From Coprococcus eutactus (GTDB taxonomy: Bacteria; Bacillota; Clostridia; Lachnospirales; Lachnospiraceae), in NCBI RefSeq assembly GCF_025149915.1, contig NZ_CP102278.1, positions 2,339,501 through 2,403,500 on the forward strand: 64,000 bases of DNA. The letters are read 5' to 3'. The first letter of the stretch is position 1. Every line of letters starts with the position of its first letter. A program made the translations under genes and the position numbers. Below the pieces are notes generated by a model that worked only from the letters and a program-made list of their open reading frames with translations, was not told where the DNA came from and ran no database searches. Positions 7,625 to 16,649 of this stretch are shown here, one piece after another.

Positions 7625-8842
7625 TTAGAAATCCACCTCTGTGTCATAGTAGCAGCACTTCAGCAGCTTCTCCATCTCCTCCTGGCTTGGCTGTCTTGGG
7701 TTGGAGCCTGTACATGCATCAAGTATCGCATTTGCAGCGATCTCAGGAAGTCTCTCAAGGAATACGTCCTCCGGAACAAAGCCCTGCTCACATGGATAGC
7801 TGTCTGGTCCATAATTCTTGATACAGTGAGGTATGTTCAGCTCATCATTCATCTTGCGCAGATATGCGATGAGAAGAGCTATCTTCTCGTCGAGGGTCTC
7901 TCCGCCAAGGCCCATGAAGTCTGCTATCTCGCCGTAACGAATCTTTGCTGTCTCATCCTTTGCATTGAAAGCGATAACCTTTGGGAGATACATCGCATTT
8001 GCTGCTCCGTGGATGATATGTGCACCGTAATCGGCAAATGCTGCTCCGGTCTTGTGTGCCATTGAATGTACGATTCCAAGCAGTGCATTTGAAAATGCCA
8101 TACCTGCCAGGCACTGCGCATTGTGCATTGCGTCTCGCTTCTCCATGTCTCCGTTATATGATCCAACCAGATCATTCTGTATCATCTTGATGGCATGAAG
8201 TGCCAGAGGATCAGTAAAATCGCAGTTTGCTGTCGATACATAAGCCTCGATTGCATGTGTCATGGCATCCATACCTGTGTGAGCAACCAGCTTCTGAGGC
8301 ATGGTCTCTGCCAGCTCAGGATCTACGATCGCAACATCAGGTGTAATCTCAAAATCAGCTATCGGATACTTGATTCCCTTCTCATAATCTGTGATGATCG
8401 AGAATGCTGTAACCTCTGTGGCAGTTCCCGAAGTGGAAGAGATAGCACAGAAATGAGCTTTCTTTCTGAGCTCCGGAATTCCAAATACCTTGCACATATC
8501 CTCGAATGTCGCATCAGGATACTCATACTTTATCCACATAGCCTTTGCTGCATCTATAGGTGAACCACCACCGATGGCCACTATCCAGTCTGGCTCAAAT
8601 TCAAGCATGGCTGCTGCACCCTTCATAACCGTCTCTACTGAAGGATCTGGCTCAATTCCTTCAAATAACTTAACTTCCATTCCAGCTTCCTCAAGGTACT
8701 GAACTGCCCTGTCAAGGAATCCAAATCTCTTCATGGATCCGCCTCCAACACAGACCATAGCTCTCTTACCCTTGAATGTTTTGAGTGCCTCCAAAGCACC
8801 TTTTCCGTGATATAAATCTCTTGGTAATGTAAATCTTGCCAT
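7625..8842 (-). CDS. Iron-containing alcohol dehydrogenase
   Basis: Group III metal-dependent alcohol dehydrogenase (405 aa), probably reducing aldehydes or ketones with NAD(P)H during fermentation (BdhA/YqhD-like group). The start at 8842 has AGGAGG; the 8878 start does not. The cofactor loop VAIGGGSPIDAAKAMWI lies near residue 95. Metal ligands lie in TGMDAMTHAIEAYVS and in MAHKTGAAFADYGAHIIHG, with the invariant histidines visible. Length fits the family. It is monocistronic, inserted between truA and rplM in an otherwise canonical ribosomal gene order. An unusual 15-bp inverted repeat flanks its promoter and leader. Exact substrate unknown. Confidence 0.92.
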   Translation of the reverse strand: MARFTLPRDLYHGKGALEALKTFKGKRAMVCVGGGSMKRFGFLDRAVQYLEEAGMEVKLFEGIEPDPSVETVMKGAAAMLEFEPDWIVAIGGGSPIDAAKAMWIKYEYPDATFEDMCKVFGIPELRKKAHFCAISSTSGTATEVTAFSIITDYEKGIKYPIADFEITPDVAIVDPELAETMPQKLVAHTGMDAMTHAIEAYVSTANCDFTDPLALHAIKMIQNDLVGSYNGDMEKRDAMHNAQCLAGMAFSNALLGIVHSMAHKTGAAFADYGAHIIHGAANAMYLPKVIAFNAKDETAKIRYGEIADFMGLGGETLDEKIALLIAYLRKMNDELNIPHCIKNYGPDSYPCEQGFVPEDVFLERLPEIAANAILDACTGSNPRQPSQEEMEKLLKCCYYDTEVDF

Positions 8843-8872
8843 CGTTTGCCCTCCTAAAATCAAAATAAAAAA

Positions 8873-8986
8873 AGCCAATCATGTTATCTTCACTGAAACA
8901 CCTTGAAATATTCCGAACACTTCGAAACAATTCCTGACATATCCGTCATGTAGCAGCATTTCAATGTAATTATAACATGATTGGCT
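8873..8986 (-). promoter_or_regulatory. Promoter and paired 15-bp inverted repeats before the alcohol dehydrogenase
   Basis: AGCCAATCATGTTAT (8873-8887) recurs inverted as ATAACATGATTGGCT (8972-8986), 84 nt apart. The upstream copy overlaps an extended -10 (TGTTATAAT; TATAAT at 8969-8974 on the minus strand). The downstream copy is followed on the minus strand by a T-run. The layout suggests either two operator copies for one regulator or a small inverted-repeat element. Confidence 0.55.
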
Positions 8987-9211
8987 CTTATTTTCATTAT
9001 TTTTTGTGCATTTCACACAATGTTTTTCATCTATTTTTCACTTTTTTGCTAGATGTTTTCCACTTTTCATTCTTATTTCTAGATTATTTCAAGTCCACTT
9101 TTCCAAGTTATTATATACAAAATATAACCACGCTATTTTGTGAACTGCCAACATATTATCAGCAATTTTATCTTATCCCGGCAAATATTATACGTCTACA
9201 GCCGTTTACGT
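8987..9211. other. AT-rich spacer without recognised genes
   Basis: Between the dehydrogenase promoter and the truA stop. It is rich in TTTTCA/TTTTCC runs. No open reading frame with a ribosome binding site and no clear terminator of truA was seen. Confidence 0.5.
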
Positions 9212-9949
9212 TTACAGATATTTTATCTCCACAAGAGTAAGCCCCTTTGCTTCGGCTTTCGGTCCTGCTTTCGTCCTATCCTTCGCCGCAAGTATTGACT
9301 CCATACAGTCCTCTGGCCAGATTCCAAGGCCTATCTTCATCAAAGTTCCCACTATGATACGGACCATATTGTACAGGAAACCATTTCCGCTTATCCTTAT
9401 ATGTATCATATCACCAACTTTATCTATGGTTATATCTGTTATTGTACGGACTGTATTCTCTACCTGTGATCTTGTTGAACAGAAGCTATTGAAATCGTGC
9501 TCTCCTACCAGAACAGCCGCAGCTCGTTTCATCTTATCTATATCAAGCGGATAATAGACGAATGTCGAGTAAAGACGCTCCGTCGGCATATCAAATCTTC
9601 TGTTTAATATCTTGTATTCATATGTCTTGATCGTATCACAGTATCTCGGATGAAAATCGTCCGCCACCTGGCAGGACTCTTGTATCCTTATGTCTTCCGG
9701 AAGCCGCTGATTAAGCGCAAATGAAAACTTTTCTCCTGGTATCCCTGATTCAGTATCAAATACCGCCACATTTCCCAGGGCATGCACTCCGGAATCCGTC
9801 CTACTGGCTCCTATCACCTTTATATTCTCGTGGCAGAGTTCGCTGAGAGTCTTATTCAGGACCTCCTCCACAGTTATTCCATTTATCTGGACCTGCCATC
9901 CGCAATAATTTGTTCCATCGTAGGCCACGACCAATTTTACTCTTTTCAT
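9212..9949 (-). CDS. truA: tRNA pseudouridine(38-40) synthase TruA
   Basis: Isomerises uridines 38-40 of the tRNA anticodon arm to pseudouridine (245 aa). The start at 9949 (MKRVKLVVAYDGTNYCGWQV) matches the family N-terminus and has an AAAGGAT site; the 9976 start adds a non-homologous extension. The catalytic aspartate lies in GASRTDSGVHALG. FNSFCSTRS and ISGNGFLYNMVRIIVGTLMK are further TruA signatures. It follows ecfA-ecfT in the usual Firmicutes order. Confidence 0.96.
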   Translation of the reverse strand: MKRVKLVVAYDGTNYCGWQVQINGITVEEVLNKTLSELCHENIKVIGASRTDSGVHALGNVAVFDTESGIPGEKFSFALNQRLPEDIRIQESCQVADDFHPRYCDTIKTYEYKILNRRFDMPTERLYSTFVYYPLDIDKMKRAAAVLVGEHDFNSFCSTRSQVENTVRTITDITIDKVGDMIHIRISGNGFLYNMVRIIVGTLMKIGLGIWPEDCMESILAAKDRTKAGPKAEAKGLTLVEIKYL

Positions 9950-10084
9950 ATCTATATCCTTTTCTATACTTATCAATGTATCTAAATTGCTCTGCCACTA
10001 ATACATTCTCAGTCAAGTCTATATGCAGTGCAGATCTTGATTCCAAATCATTCAGGTATCATGGAATAATATCCACAGTATTTT
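9950..10084. other. truA-ecfT spacer
   Basis: A 135-nt gap between ecfT and truA. A TTGACT on the minus strand near 10014 has no matching -10, so I do not call a promoter. No other signal was seen. Confidence 0.4.
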
Positions 10085-10885
10085 CTACAATACACATCTG
10101 TACACTATCATGCACCCCAGATACATCAACACTATAGCATAACCTACATAGTCTGTTCCACTGTATTTTAAAGGATTCATACGACTTCTACCCTCACTGC
10201 CGTCAAAACATCTGGCATCCATTGCCTGTGCCAGATCAATAGCTCTCCTTATCGCTGACACAAAAAGCGGCACAAATACAGGCACATAACTCTTTATCCT
10301 TCTGAATATATTTCCACTCTCAAAATCCGCGCCTCTGGAAAGCTGTGCTTTCATGATCTTATCCAGCTCCTCCATAAAAATAGGAATAAATCTCAGCGCG
10401 ATCATGAGCATCATAGCCATCTCTGCCACCGGAACTTTGACCTTCTTCAAAAATCCCAGGCTGCTCTCAAGACCATTTGCCAGGTTCATAGGTCGCGTAG
10501 TATACGTCATCACTGATGAACCAATTATGAGATATACAAGCCGCACCACAACCAGCACTGTTGTCATCACGCTTTTGTCTGTTATCCGAAGTCTGTGCCA
10601 GCTCCATATCACATTTCCATCACCATTGAACACACTGAATATTGCTGTAAAGAAAATAAACATCCATATAACCTTGAGGCCTTTGCATATATATGTTAAG
10701 GGAACCCTGCTAACAGCTACATATGTACAAAGAAATACAGTTGCTGTCAGTATCATGATCCAGTCTTTGCAGAGAAAAAGCGATATTGCATATACAAATG
10801 TGATTGCAAGTTTGGTCCTTGGATCCATTCTGTGGATCACCGATTCACCACTATAATATTGTCCTATCGTAATGTCTCGAATCAT
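10085..10885 (-). CDS. ecfT: Energy-coupling factor transporter transmembrane protein EcfT
   Basis: The T component (266 aa) that couples the ATPases to exchangeable vitamin-binding S components. The N-terminus IGQYYSGESVIHRMDPRTKL is typical of EcfT. Hydrophobic helices follow at about residues 28-75 and 105-130. The two short arginine motifs that contact the ATPases are visible as SRGADFE and MDARCFDG. It lies 88 nt downstream of the fused ATPase gene, as in the standard ecfA1-ecfA2-ecfT-truA group II module. No S component is encoded nearby, so the substrates are elsewhere in the genome. Confidence 0.94.
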   Translation of the reverse strand: MIRDITIGQYYSGESVIHRMDPRTKLAITFVYAISLFLCKDWIMILTATVFLCTYVAVSRVPLTYICKGLKVIWMFIFFTAIFSVFNGDGNVIWSWHRLRITDKSVMTTVLVVVRLVYLIIGSSVMTYTTRPMNLANGLESSLGFLKKVKVPVAEMAMMLMIALRFIPIFMEELDKIMKAQLSRGADFESGNIFRRIKSYVPVFVPLFVSAIRRAIDLAQAMDARCFDGSEGRSRMNPLKYSGTDYVGYAIVLMYLGCMIVYRCVL

Positions 10886-10973
10886 TCTAAAGTCTCCTAT
10901 TTAATCATCTATTTTGAACATCCGGTCATATATTATAAACATCGCTTAAAATCTAGCTAATTTAACCACCATT

Positions 10974-12623
10974 TTAAAGATTTTGCCACATTTTAAAACC
11001 ATCTGGAGTCTCTATACCATATCGGTCAAGTAGCTCCTTATCATCAAAGAAGCCTACTGTTCCCCCATCATACACGATTCTACCATGATCCATAAGAAGA
11101 ACCCTCTCTGACATCTCGTACACATCCTCCATATCGTGGGATACCAGTATGATGGTCACATTTTTTTCTCTATTGAGCGTTCGTATAAGATTCCACAACT
11201 GTTCCCGGCTCTCACCATCAAGTCCACACGCAGGCTCGTCAAGTATCAATATCTCCGGTTCATACGCAAGTATTCCCGCTATGGCAACTCGCTTTTTTAG
11301 TCCTCCTGACAGTTCAAACGGTGAATAATCCGCATATTTTTTCGGAACGCCAACAAGATCCAGCGCATTTTCCGCTGCCCGCTCTGCTTCCTCCTTAGAC
11401 ATGCCAAAGTTGATTGGTCCATACATTACGTCTTTTAGCACCGTGTTCTCAAACAGCTGCGATTCTGGGAACTGAAACACATATCCTATACGCCTTCTTA
11501 TATCCTTTATATTCCTTACTCTCTGCACATCTGTTTCATACAGATATACGTGTCCACTCTGTGGGGCTATAAGCTTATTTATCATCTGTAATAGCGTGCT
11601 CTTTCCCGAACCTGTCTGTCCGATCACCGACACTACCTGCCCCTCATATATCTTCAGGTCTATATCAGAAAGCGCCTTATACTCTTCATTTCCATTCATA
11701 TATGAGTATGACACATTCTGAAGCTCAACTATACATCTCCTTAAATTACTGAGAGAATTACCACTGTCACCTATATGATCCGCGGAAACTCCCGCATCCT
11801 GGCTTATCTGCAAATGTTTTTTCTTGTACTCACTGCAGATGTCTACAGGTATTCCTGCTTCAAGCTTCATTCTAACAGGAATCTCAAGTCCGTATTTTTT
11901 AAGTCTCTCAACATCGGTAAATACATCCTCCGGTGTCCCCTCTGCAACTATCTTACTGTTGTCCAATATATATACTCGATCCGCCATAAGTGCCTCAGAT
12001 ATCTTGTGAGTCACCATGATAACGGTTATATTCTTCTCTCTGTGCAATTTCTGCACAAGCTCCAGCATATCTCGTGCCCCCTGCGGGTCAAGCATGGATG
12101 TAGCCTCGTCAAGAACTATACACTCCGGCGTCATAGCCATGGCTGACGCTATCGCAAGTCTCTGCTTCTGTCCACCGCTTATCCTTGAAGTATTGCTGTA
12201 TTTGTATGCCGCAAGGCCCGTCAATTCAAGCATCTCGTCAATCTTATCCCATATATCAGCACTTGATATACCGAGATTTTCAAGCCCAAATCCAACGTCC
12301 TCAGCAAGCGTATTCCCAACTATCTGATTGTCCGGGTTCTGAAATACCATTCCCACCTGTCTTCTGATTGATGACAATACACTCACTTTGGACAGATCCT
12401 GTCCACCTATTATCACGGTTCCCTCATGCGGTGCAAGAAGCCCATTTAAATGTCTTGCAAATGTTGATTTACCCGAACCATTTCGTCCAAGAATCGCTAT
12501 CATCTCTCCTTTATCTGCAAGAAAATCAACGTCCTTTACAGCCCAGTTCTCCCCTACCTTATTACCGTCCTTATCTTTTATATTAAATTTATGAGATAAT
12601 CCTTTGATATTTATAAAACTCAT
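10974..12623 (-). CDS. Fused energy-coupling factor ATPase EcfA1-EcfA2
   Basis: A single 549-residue protein holding both ATPases of the ECF vitamin/metal transporter module, which are normally separate genes of about 280 residues. Domain 1: Walker A GRNGSGKS (46-53), signature ISGGQ (149-152), Walker B with LDEATSMLDP (171-180), H206. Domain 2: Walker A GQTGSGKS (335-342), signature LSGG (438-441), LDEPACGLD (461-469), H496. DEATSMLDP is typical of EcfA1 and the second domain is EcfA2-like. A linker of about 50 residues (245-297) joins them. The reading frame is continuous and both active sites look intact, so this is a real fusion and not a frameshift. It follows rplQ and precedes ecfT. Confidence 0.93.
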   Translation of the reverse strand: MSFINIKGLSHKFNIKDKDGNKVGENWAVKDVDFLADKGEMIAILGRNGSGKSTFARHLNGLLAPHEGTVIIGGQDLSKVSVLSSIRRQVGMVFQNPDNQIVGNTLAEDVGFGLENLGISSADIWDKIDEMLELTGLAAYKYSNTSRISGGQKQRLAIASAMAMTPECIVLDEATSMLDPQGARDMLELVQKLHREKNITVIMVTHKISEALMADRVYILDNSKIVAEGTPEDVFTDVERLKKYGLEIPVRMKLEAGIPVDICSEYKKKHLQISQDAGVSADHIGDSGNSLSNLRRCIVELQNVSYSYMNGNEEYKALSDIDLKIYEGQVVSVIGQTGSGKSTLLQMINKLIAPQSGHVYLYETDVQRVRNIKDIRRRIGYVFQFPESQLFENTVLKDVMYGPINFGMSKEEAERAAENALDLVGVPKKYADYSPFELSGGLKKRVAIAGILAYEPEILILDEPACGLDGESREQLWNLIRTLNREKNVTIILVSHDMEDVYEMSERVLLMDHGRIVYDGGTVGFFDDKELLDRYGIETPDGFKMWQNL

Positions 12624-12692
12624 ACTATTTCCTTGTAGATAGCTATCATATCTTTCAATATATCACATGACAGGTTTTCTTGTTATAAAAAA

Positions 12693-12740
12693 GAGCCGCC
12701 GTACACAAAACGTATACTAATACGTCTATGTACTGCAGCC
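12693..12740 (-). terminator. Terminator of the S10-spc-alpha superoperon
   Basis: On the minus strand a two-tier hairpin (GGCTGC-GTACA with TGTAC-GGCGGC, inner ACGTA/TACGT) is followed by TCTTTTTT. It lies 39 nt beyond the rplQ stop and before the ecfA start. Confidence 0.8.
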
Positions 12741-12778
12741 CTGTTTATATACTTGTATAAATCTTATTGATTATATGA

Positions 12779-13315
12779 TTATACTAACTCGAGAATAACC
12801 TCAAGAGCCTGATCACCCTTACGCTGACCGATCTTGATGATTCTTGTGTAACCACCCTTACGTCCTGCGTACTTTGTACCGTACTCGTCGAATAACTTCT
12901 GTGTTAAATCGATCTTCTTTGTACCGGCCTTCTTACCAGCAGCATCTGTAGGAACTTCAACAACTGGATATAAAACCTTGAGCATCTCTCTTCTGGCATG
13001 AAGTCTTGAAGGCTGATCCTTCTTTACCTTCTTCTCAATTGTGTCGTATGCAGTAATCTTCTTACCATCTACAACTTCCTTGATTCTCTTGCCATCTTTA
13101 TCCTTCTTAGCAACCTTAGCCTGAACTGTAACCTCATCGTAGTTGTCCTTCTCAGCAACTGCTAATGTGATGAGCTTCTCTACGATCTTAACAACTTCCT
13201 TAGCTCTTGCCTCTGTTGTCTTGATCTTTCCATGATACAGTAACTGAGTTACCTGGTTACGAAGTAATGCGTTTCTCTGTGCGCTTGCTTTTCCAAGCTT
13301 TCTATACTTTGCCAT
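12779..13315 (-). CDS. rplQ: 50S ribosomal protein L17, with insertion
   Basis: L17 (178 aa). The start at 13315 (MAKYRKLGKASAQRNALLRN) has AGGAGG nine bases upstream. LYHGKIKTTEARAKEVVKIV and the C-terminal RKGGYTRIIKIGQRKGDQAL are diagnostic. The protein is longer than the usual 115-130 residues because a lysine-rich segment of about 40 residues (around KVAKKDKDGKRIKEVVDGKK) is inserted after the second conserved block. As far as I recall, similar insertions occur in Lachnospiraceae L17. It is the last gene of the superoperon. Confidence 0.95.
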   Translation of the reverse strand: MAKYRKLGKASAQRNALLRNQVTQLLYHGKIKTTEARAKEVVKIVEKLITLAVAEKDNYDEVTVQAKVAKKDKDGKRIKEVVDGKKITAYDTIEKKVKKDQPSRLHARREMLKVLYPVVEVPTDAAGKKAGTKKIDLTQKLFDEYGTKYAGRKGGYTRIIKIGQRKGDQALEVILELV

Positions 13316-13397
13316 TTTAATTATCCTCCTATACCCTTTGCGGGTCTTCACTGTGCTTACTATTATTCAGCTTGAGTGGTATGCGAAAACTAATTTA

Positions 13398-14354
13398 TTA
13401 GTCTTCGTTCTGATTAAGCGCTAAGCCCAGCTCCTTAAGCTTAGCTAAAACTTCATCCAGTGACTTACGACCAAGGTTACGAACCTTCATCATATCCTCT
13501 GGTGTCTTATTGATAAGTTCCTGAACTGTGTTGATACCAGCTCTCTTGAGACAGTTGTATGAACGAACTGACAACTCAAGCTCATCGATATTCATCTCAA
13601 GAACCTTTTCCTTCTCGTCTGTTGTGCTCTCAACCATAACATCTACAAGACGTGCGTTCTCTGATAAATCTACGAACAGCTTTAAGTGCTCTACCAGAAG
13701 ATTTGCAGCAAGACTTACTGCCTCGTCTGGAGCAAGAGCTCCGTTTGTATATACATCAAGAGTTAACTTATCATAGTCAGTAACCTGACCAACACGTGTA
13801 TTCTGAACTGTAAGGTTTACTCTTTCAACAGGGGTGAAGATTGAGTCAATAGCGATAACATCAATAGGTGCATCTGCTTCCTTGTTCTTGTCAAGGCTCA
13901 CATATCCACGACCATTGGCAATTGTAAGCTCCATCTCAAGCTTTGCATCAGGGCCACTAAGGTTTGCTATAACAAGGTCTGGATTGACGATCTCGATATC
14001 TCCGTCAACCTTGATATCTCCCGCCTTAACAACTCTCTCACCAACGACATCAATATATGCCTGCTTTGGCTCGAATGTATCTGAGTTGTTCTTAATAACG
14101 ACATTCTTGATGTTCATTATGATCTCAGTAACATCCTCTTTTACACCTGGTATTGAGCTGAACTCATGTAAAACACCTTTTATCTTAACGTGGCTTACAG
14201 CAGTACCTGGCAATGAAGAAAGCATTATTCTTCTAAGTGAGTTACCAAGTGTTATACCGTAACCTCTCTCTAAAGGCTCGATTACAAACTTGCCATACTT
14301 GTTGTCATCTGAAGTCTCAACGATCTCGATTTTTGGTTTTTCAAACTCAAACAT
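13398..14354 (-). CDS. rpoA: DNA-directed RNA polymerase subunit alpha
   Basis: RNA polymerase alpha (318 aa), scaffold of the core enzyme and contact for activators and UP elements. The N-terminal dimerisation domain shows [20 protein letters not shown] and [20 protein letters not shown]. The C-terminal domain shows [20 protein letters not shown] and [13 protein letters not shown], the DNA-binding helix-hairpin-helix. It sits between rpsD and rplQ, as in the alpha operon. Confidence 0.98.
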   Translation of the reverse strand: MFEFEKPKIEIVETSDDNKYGKFVIEPLERGYGITLGNSLRRIMLSSLPGTAVSHVKIKGVLHEFSSIPGVKEDVTEIIMNIKNVVIKNNSDTFEPKQAYIDVVGERVVKAGDIKVDGDIEIVNPDLVIANLSGPDAKLEMELTIANGRGYVSLDKNKEADAPIDVIAIDSIFTPVERVNLTVQNTRVGQVTDYDKLTLDVYTNGALAPDEAVSLAANLLVEHLKLFVDLSENARLVDVMVESTTDEKEKVLEMNIDELELSVRSYNCLKRAGINTVQELINKTPEDMMKVRNLGRKSLDEVLAKLKELGLALNQNED

Positions 14355-14425
14355 CTAAGCCCCTCCTTTACGGGTTTTAAAATGCTACACTCCAAGTTAC
14401 AAAATGTATAAATAAAGAACAAATC

Positions 14426-15019
14426 TTACTTAGAATATAACTCGACGATAAGAGTCTCATTTACAGGAACATCGATCTGCTCTCTGCTTGGCTTCTCTAC
14501 AACTTCACCTGTGAGGTTATCTCTGTCTGCTGTCAACCAGCCTGGTACGAGAACGCCCTCTGTTGCTGCCATGATATCCTTGTATCTCTGAAGAGACTTG
14601 CTCTTCTCTCTGATCTCAATCTTATCGCCTGGCTTAACTGAATATGAAGGGATGTTTACACACTTGCCGTTTACAAGTACGTGCTTATGATCTACGATCT
14701 GTCTTGCCTCTCTTCTTGTTCTGGCAAAGCCTAATCTGAAGATAATGTTGTCAAGTCTGAGCTCAAGCAATGTCATGAGGTTAGGACCTGTTAATCCCTT
14801 CTGCTGCTCTGCCTTTGCATAAAGATTACGGAAAGGCTTCTCAAGTACACCATAAATGAACTTTGCCTTCTGCTTCTCGCGGAGCTGAAGTCCATACTCG
14901 CTCTGCTTTCTATTTGATCTGTTTGGTTTTCTGTTTGACTTCTTGTCTATTCCGAGATACATTGGCTCCATGCCTAAAGATCTGCATCTCTTAAGAACTG
15001 GGGTTCTATCTACTGCCAT
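14426..15019 (-). CDS. rpsD: 30S ribosomal protein S4
   Basis: S4 (197 aa), a primary 16S rRNA-binding protein. The start at 15019 ([20 protein letters not shown]) has AGGAGG; the 15070 start overlaps rpsK. The S4 RNA-binding domain is visible as [20 protein letters not shown] and [20 protein letters not shown]. It is located between rpsK and rpoA. Confidence 0.97.
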   Translation of the reverse strand: MAVDRTPVLKRCRSLGMEPMYLGIDKKSNRKPNRSNRKQSEYGLQLREKQKAKFIYGVLEKPFRNLYAKAEQQKGLTGPNLMTLLELRLDNIIFRLGFARTRREARQIVDHKHVLVNGKCVNIPSYSVKPGDKIEIREKSKSLQRYKDIMAATEGVLVPGWLTADRDNLTGEVVEKPSREQIDVPVNETLIVELYSK

Positions 15020-15039
15020 CTTGTTTGTACCTCCTAAAA

Positions 15040-15435
15040 TTAAACTCTTCTTCTCTTTGGTGGACGACATCCGTTATGTGGAACCGGAGTAACATCCTTG
15101 ATACTTACTACATCTATACCACATGCTGAGAGTGCACGAATTGCAGCCTCTCTTCCTGAACCTGGTCCCTTAACAAATACATCGATTGTCTTGAGTCCGT
15201 AAGGTGCAGCAGCCTTTGCAGCTGTCTCTGCAGCCATCTGAGCAGCATATGGAGTTGACTTCTTAGAACCCTTGAATCCTAATCCACCAGCGCTTGCCCA
15301 TGAAAGCGCATTGCCTTCAGCGTCTGTTAATGTAACAATTGTATTATTGAAAGATGACTGAATATGAGCCTGTCCGTGCTGTACGCTCTTTCTGACACGC
15401 TTCTTAGCCACTTTTTTAGTTGCCTGCTTAGCCAT
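15040..15435 (-). CDS. rpsK: 30S ribosomal protein S11
   Basis: S11 (131 aa), of the 30S platform. Diagnostic stretches are [37 protein letters not shown] and the C-terminal [17 protein letters not shown]. It lies between rpsM and rpsD, with 20 nt to the latter. Confidence 0.98.
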   Translation of the reverse strand: MAKQATKKVAKKRVRKSVQHGQAHIQSSFNNTIVTLTDAEGNALSWASAGGLGFKGSKKSTPYAAQMAAETAAKAAAPYGLKTIDVFVKGPGSGREAAIRALSACGIDVVSIKDVTPVPHNGCRPPKRRRV

Positions 15436-15481
15436 TAGCCTAAACCTCCTATGGTTTTTTACAAATATATTCTATAAAATA

Positions 15482-15850
15482 TTACTTCTTCTTATTAGCA
15501 ACAGTCTTCTTAGGACCCTTACGAGTTCTAGCGTTAGTCTTAGTCTTCTGTCCACGAACAGGAAGTCCCTGTCTATGACGCTTACCACGATAGCAAGCGA
15601 TCTCCTGTAAACGCTTAATATTGAAGCCTATCTCTCTACGTAAATCTCCCTCTACTACCTGTGTTGCCTTGATAACTTCGCTGAGTCTTCTAACCTCATC
15701 GTCAGTCAGATCTGCGCAACGTGTGTCAGGATTAACGTTTGCTTCCTTAAGAATACGCTGTGATGAAGGAAGTCCTATACCATAGATATAAGTAAGACCA
15801 ATTTCAACACGTTTCTCTCTTGGTAAATCAACACCTGAAATACGAGCCAT
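15482..15850 (-). CDS. rpsM: 30S ribosomal protein S13
   Basis: S13 (122 aa), of the 30S head, contacting the P-site tRNA and the intersubunit bridge. The start at 15850 ([20 protein letters not shown]) has an AGG-type site (GGAGGTTATTAT). [14 protein letters not shown] and the basic C-terminus [17 protein letters not shown] are diagnostic. The upstream spacer to rpmJ is unusually long (290 nt). Confidence 0.97.
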   Translation of the reverse strand: MARISGVDLPREKRVEIGLTYIYGIGLPSSQRILKEANVNPDTRCADLTDDEVRRLSEVIKATQVVEGDLRREIGFNIKRLQEIACYRGKRHRQGLPVRGQKTKTNARTRKGPKKTVANKKK

Positions 15851-16139
15851 TATAATAACCTCCGTAAAATCTTCTTTTAAGCTGAATTCACAAATGTATC
15901 CCATAACACATTGCTATGGGGTGAAATGCATACACTGTCGCCTTCAACTAAGTTGTATAATTATATAATTGTATCGGCATAAATTGTTATATGCCACAGC
16001 CGCTTTTAAATAATACAGTACATTAGATGTATGTACTGACGCACGAAAATAAGTATATCTTACATATCTTTCATTAATCTTTCATTAATTTTTCAATACG
16101 GGATGGGCTATCATCCATATACTTCTTTTCCTTTTTTGA
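15851..16139 (-). promoter_or_regulatory. Long structured rpmJ-rpsM spacer
   Basis: A 290-nt gap inside the superoperon. It carries hairpins CCCATA/TATGGG (about 15900-15920), GGCATA/TATGCC (about 15974-15994) and CAGTACA/TGTACTG (about 16016-16038). A tandem 11-bp repeat CTTTCATTAAT x2 lies at 16068-16089. A TATAAT-like box on the minus strand near 15960 lacks a good -35. It may hold an internal promoter or a ribosomal-protein autoregulatory site for the alpha operon; the sequence alone does not decide. Confidence 0.4.
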
Positions 16140-16253
16140 TTAACCCTGACGCTGCTTGTGCTTTGGATTCTCGCAGATAACTCTAACGATTCCCTTTCTC
16201 TTGATAACTTTGCACTTATCGCAGATAGGTTTTACTGATGCTCTAACCTTCAT
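16140..16253 (-). CDS. rpmJ: 50S ribosomal protein L36
   Basis: L36 (37 aa). The start at 16253 ([20 protein letters not shown]) has GGAGAG; longer readings are not supported. The zinc-ribbon form is present: CDKC, then CENPKH. It follows infA by 125 nt. Confidence 0.97.
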   Translation of the reverse strand: MKVRASVKPICDKCKVIKRKGIVRVICENPKHKQRQG

Positions 16254-16378
16254 TAGAAACTCTCCTTTCAAAAAAAGTCCGCTACGAATTAGCATTCTAC
16301 CATTTGAAACGTTAAAATGCAATAGCAAATTTTACTTTTTTTATTATTTCTCTTGTTTATTCCTCAAATATATAGTGT

Positions 16379-16597
16379 TTATTTATCTCTCCATACGATT
16401 CTGCCCTTTGTGAGATCATATGGTGATAACTCTATGGTAACTTTATCGCCAGGAAGAATCTTTATATAATTCATTCTGAGCTTTCCACTTATATGAGCAA
16501 GAACCTTGTGTCCATTCTCAAGTTCTACCTGAAACATTGCATTTGGAAGTTTCTCAACTACTGTTCCTTCTACTTCGATTACATCTGCCTTTGACAT
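16379..16597 (-). CDS. infA: Translation initiation factor IF-1
   Basis: IF-1 (72 aa), an OB-fold protein that occupies the ribosomal A site during initiation. [40 protein letters not shown] and [11 protein letters not shown] are essentially canonical. It lies between map and rpmJ, its normal place; the small KOW protein sometimes found here is absent. Confidence 0.98.
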   Translation of the reverse strand: MSKADVIEVEGTVVEKLPNAMFQVELENGHKVLAHISGKLRMNYIKILPGDKVTIELSPYDLTKGRIVWRDK

Positions 16598-16649
16598 TTT
16601 CTAAAATCCTCCTATTATACTAAATCAACTTATGAGTTCTATATAACAA

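Noticed and set aside
7433..8065. 210-codon plus-strand reading frame
   Set aside because: It runs antisense through the rplM promoter and the alcohol dehydrogenase gene, has no ribosome binding site and no recognisable protein features.
8873..8986. Reading the alcohol dehydrogenase inverted repeat as a simple rho-independent terminator
   Set aside because: The upstream arm overlaps the predicted -10 box and would not be in the transcript; the 84-nt loop is also far too long for an ordinary terminator.
10974..12623. Fused EcfA as a sequencing frameshift or lost stop between two genes
   Set aside because: The frame is continuous through a plausible linker, and no remnant ribosome binding site with a start codon is evident at the domain junction.
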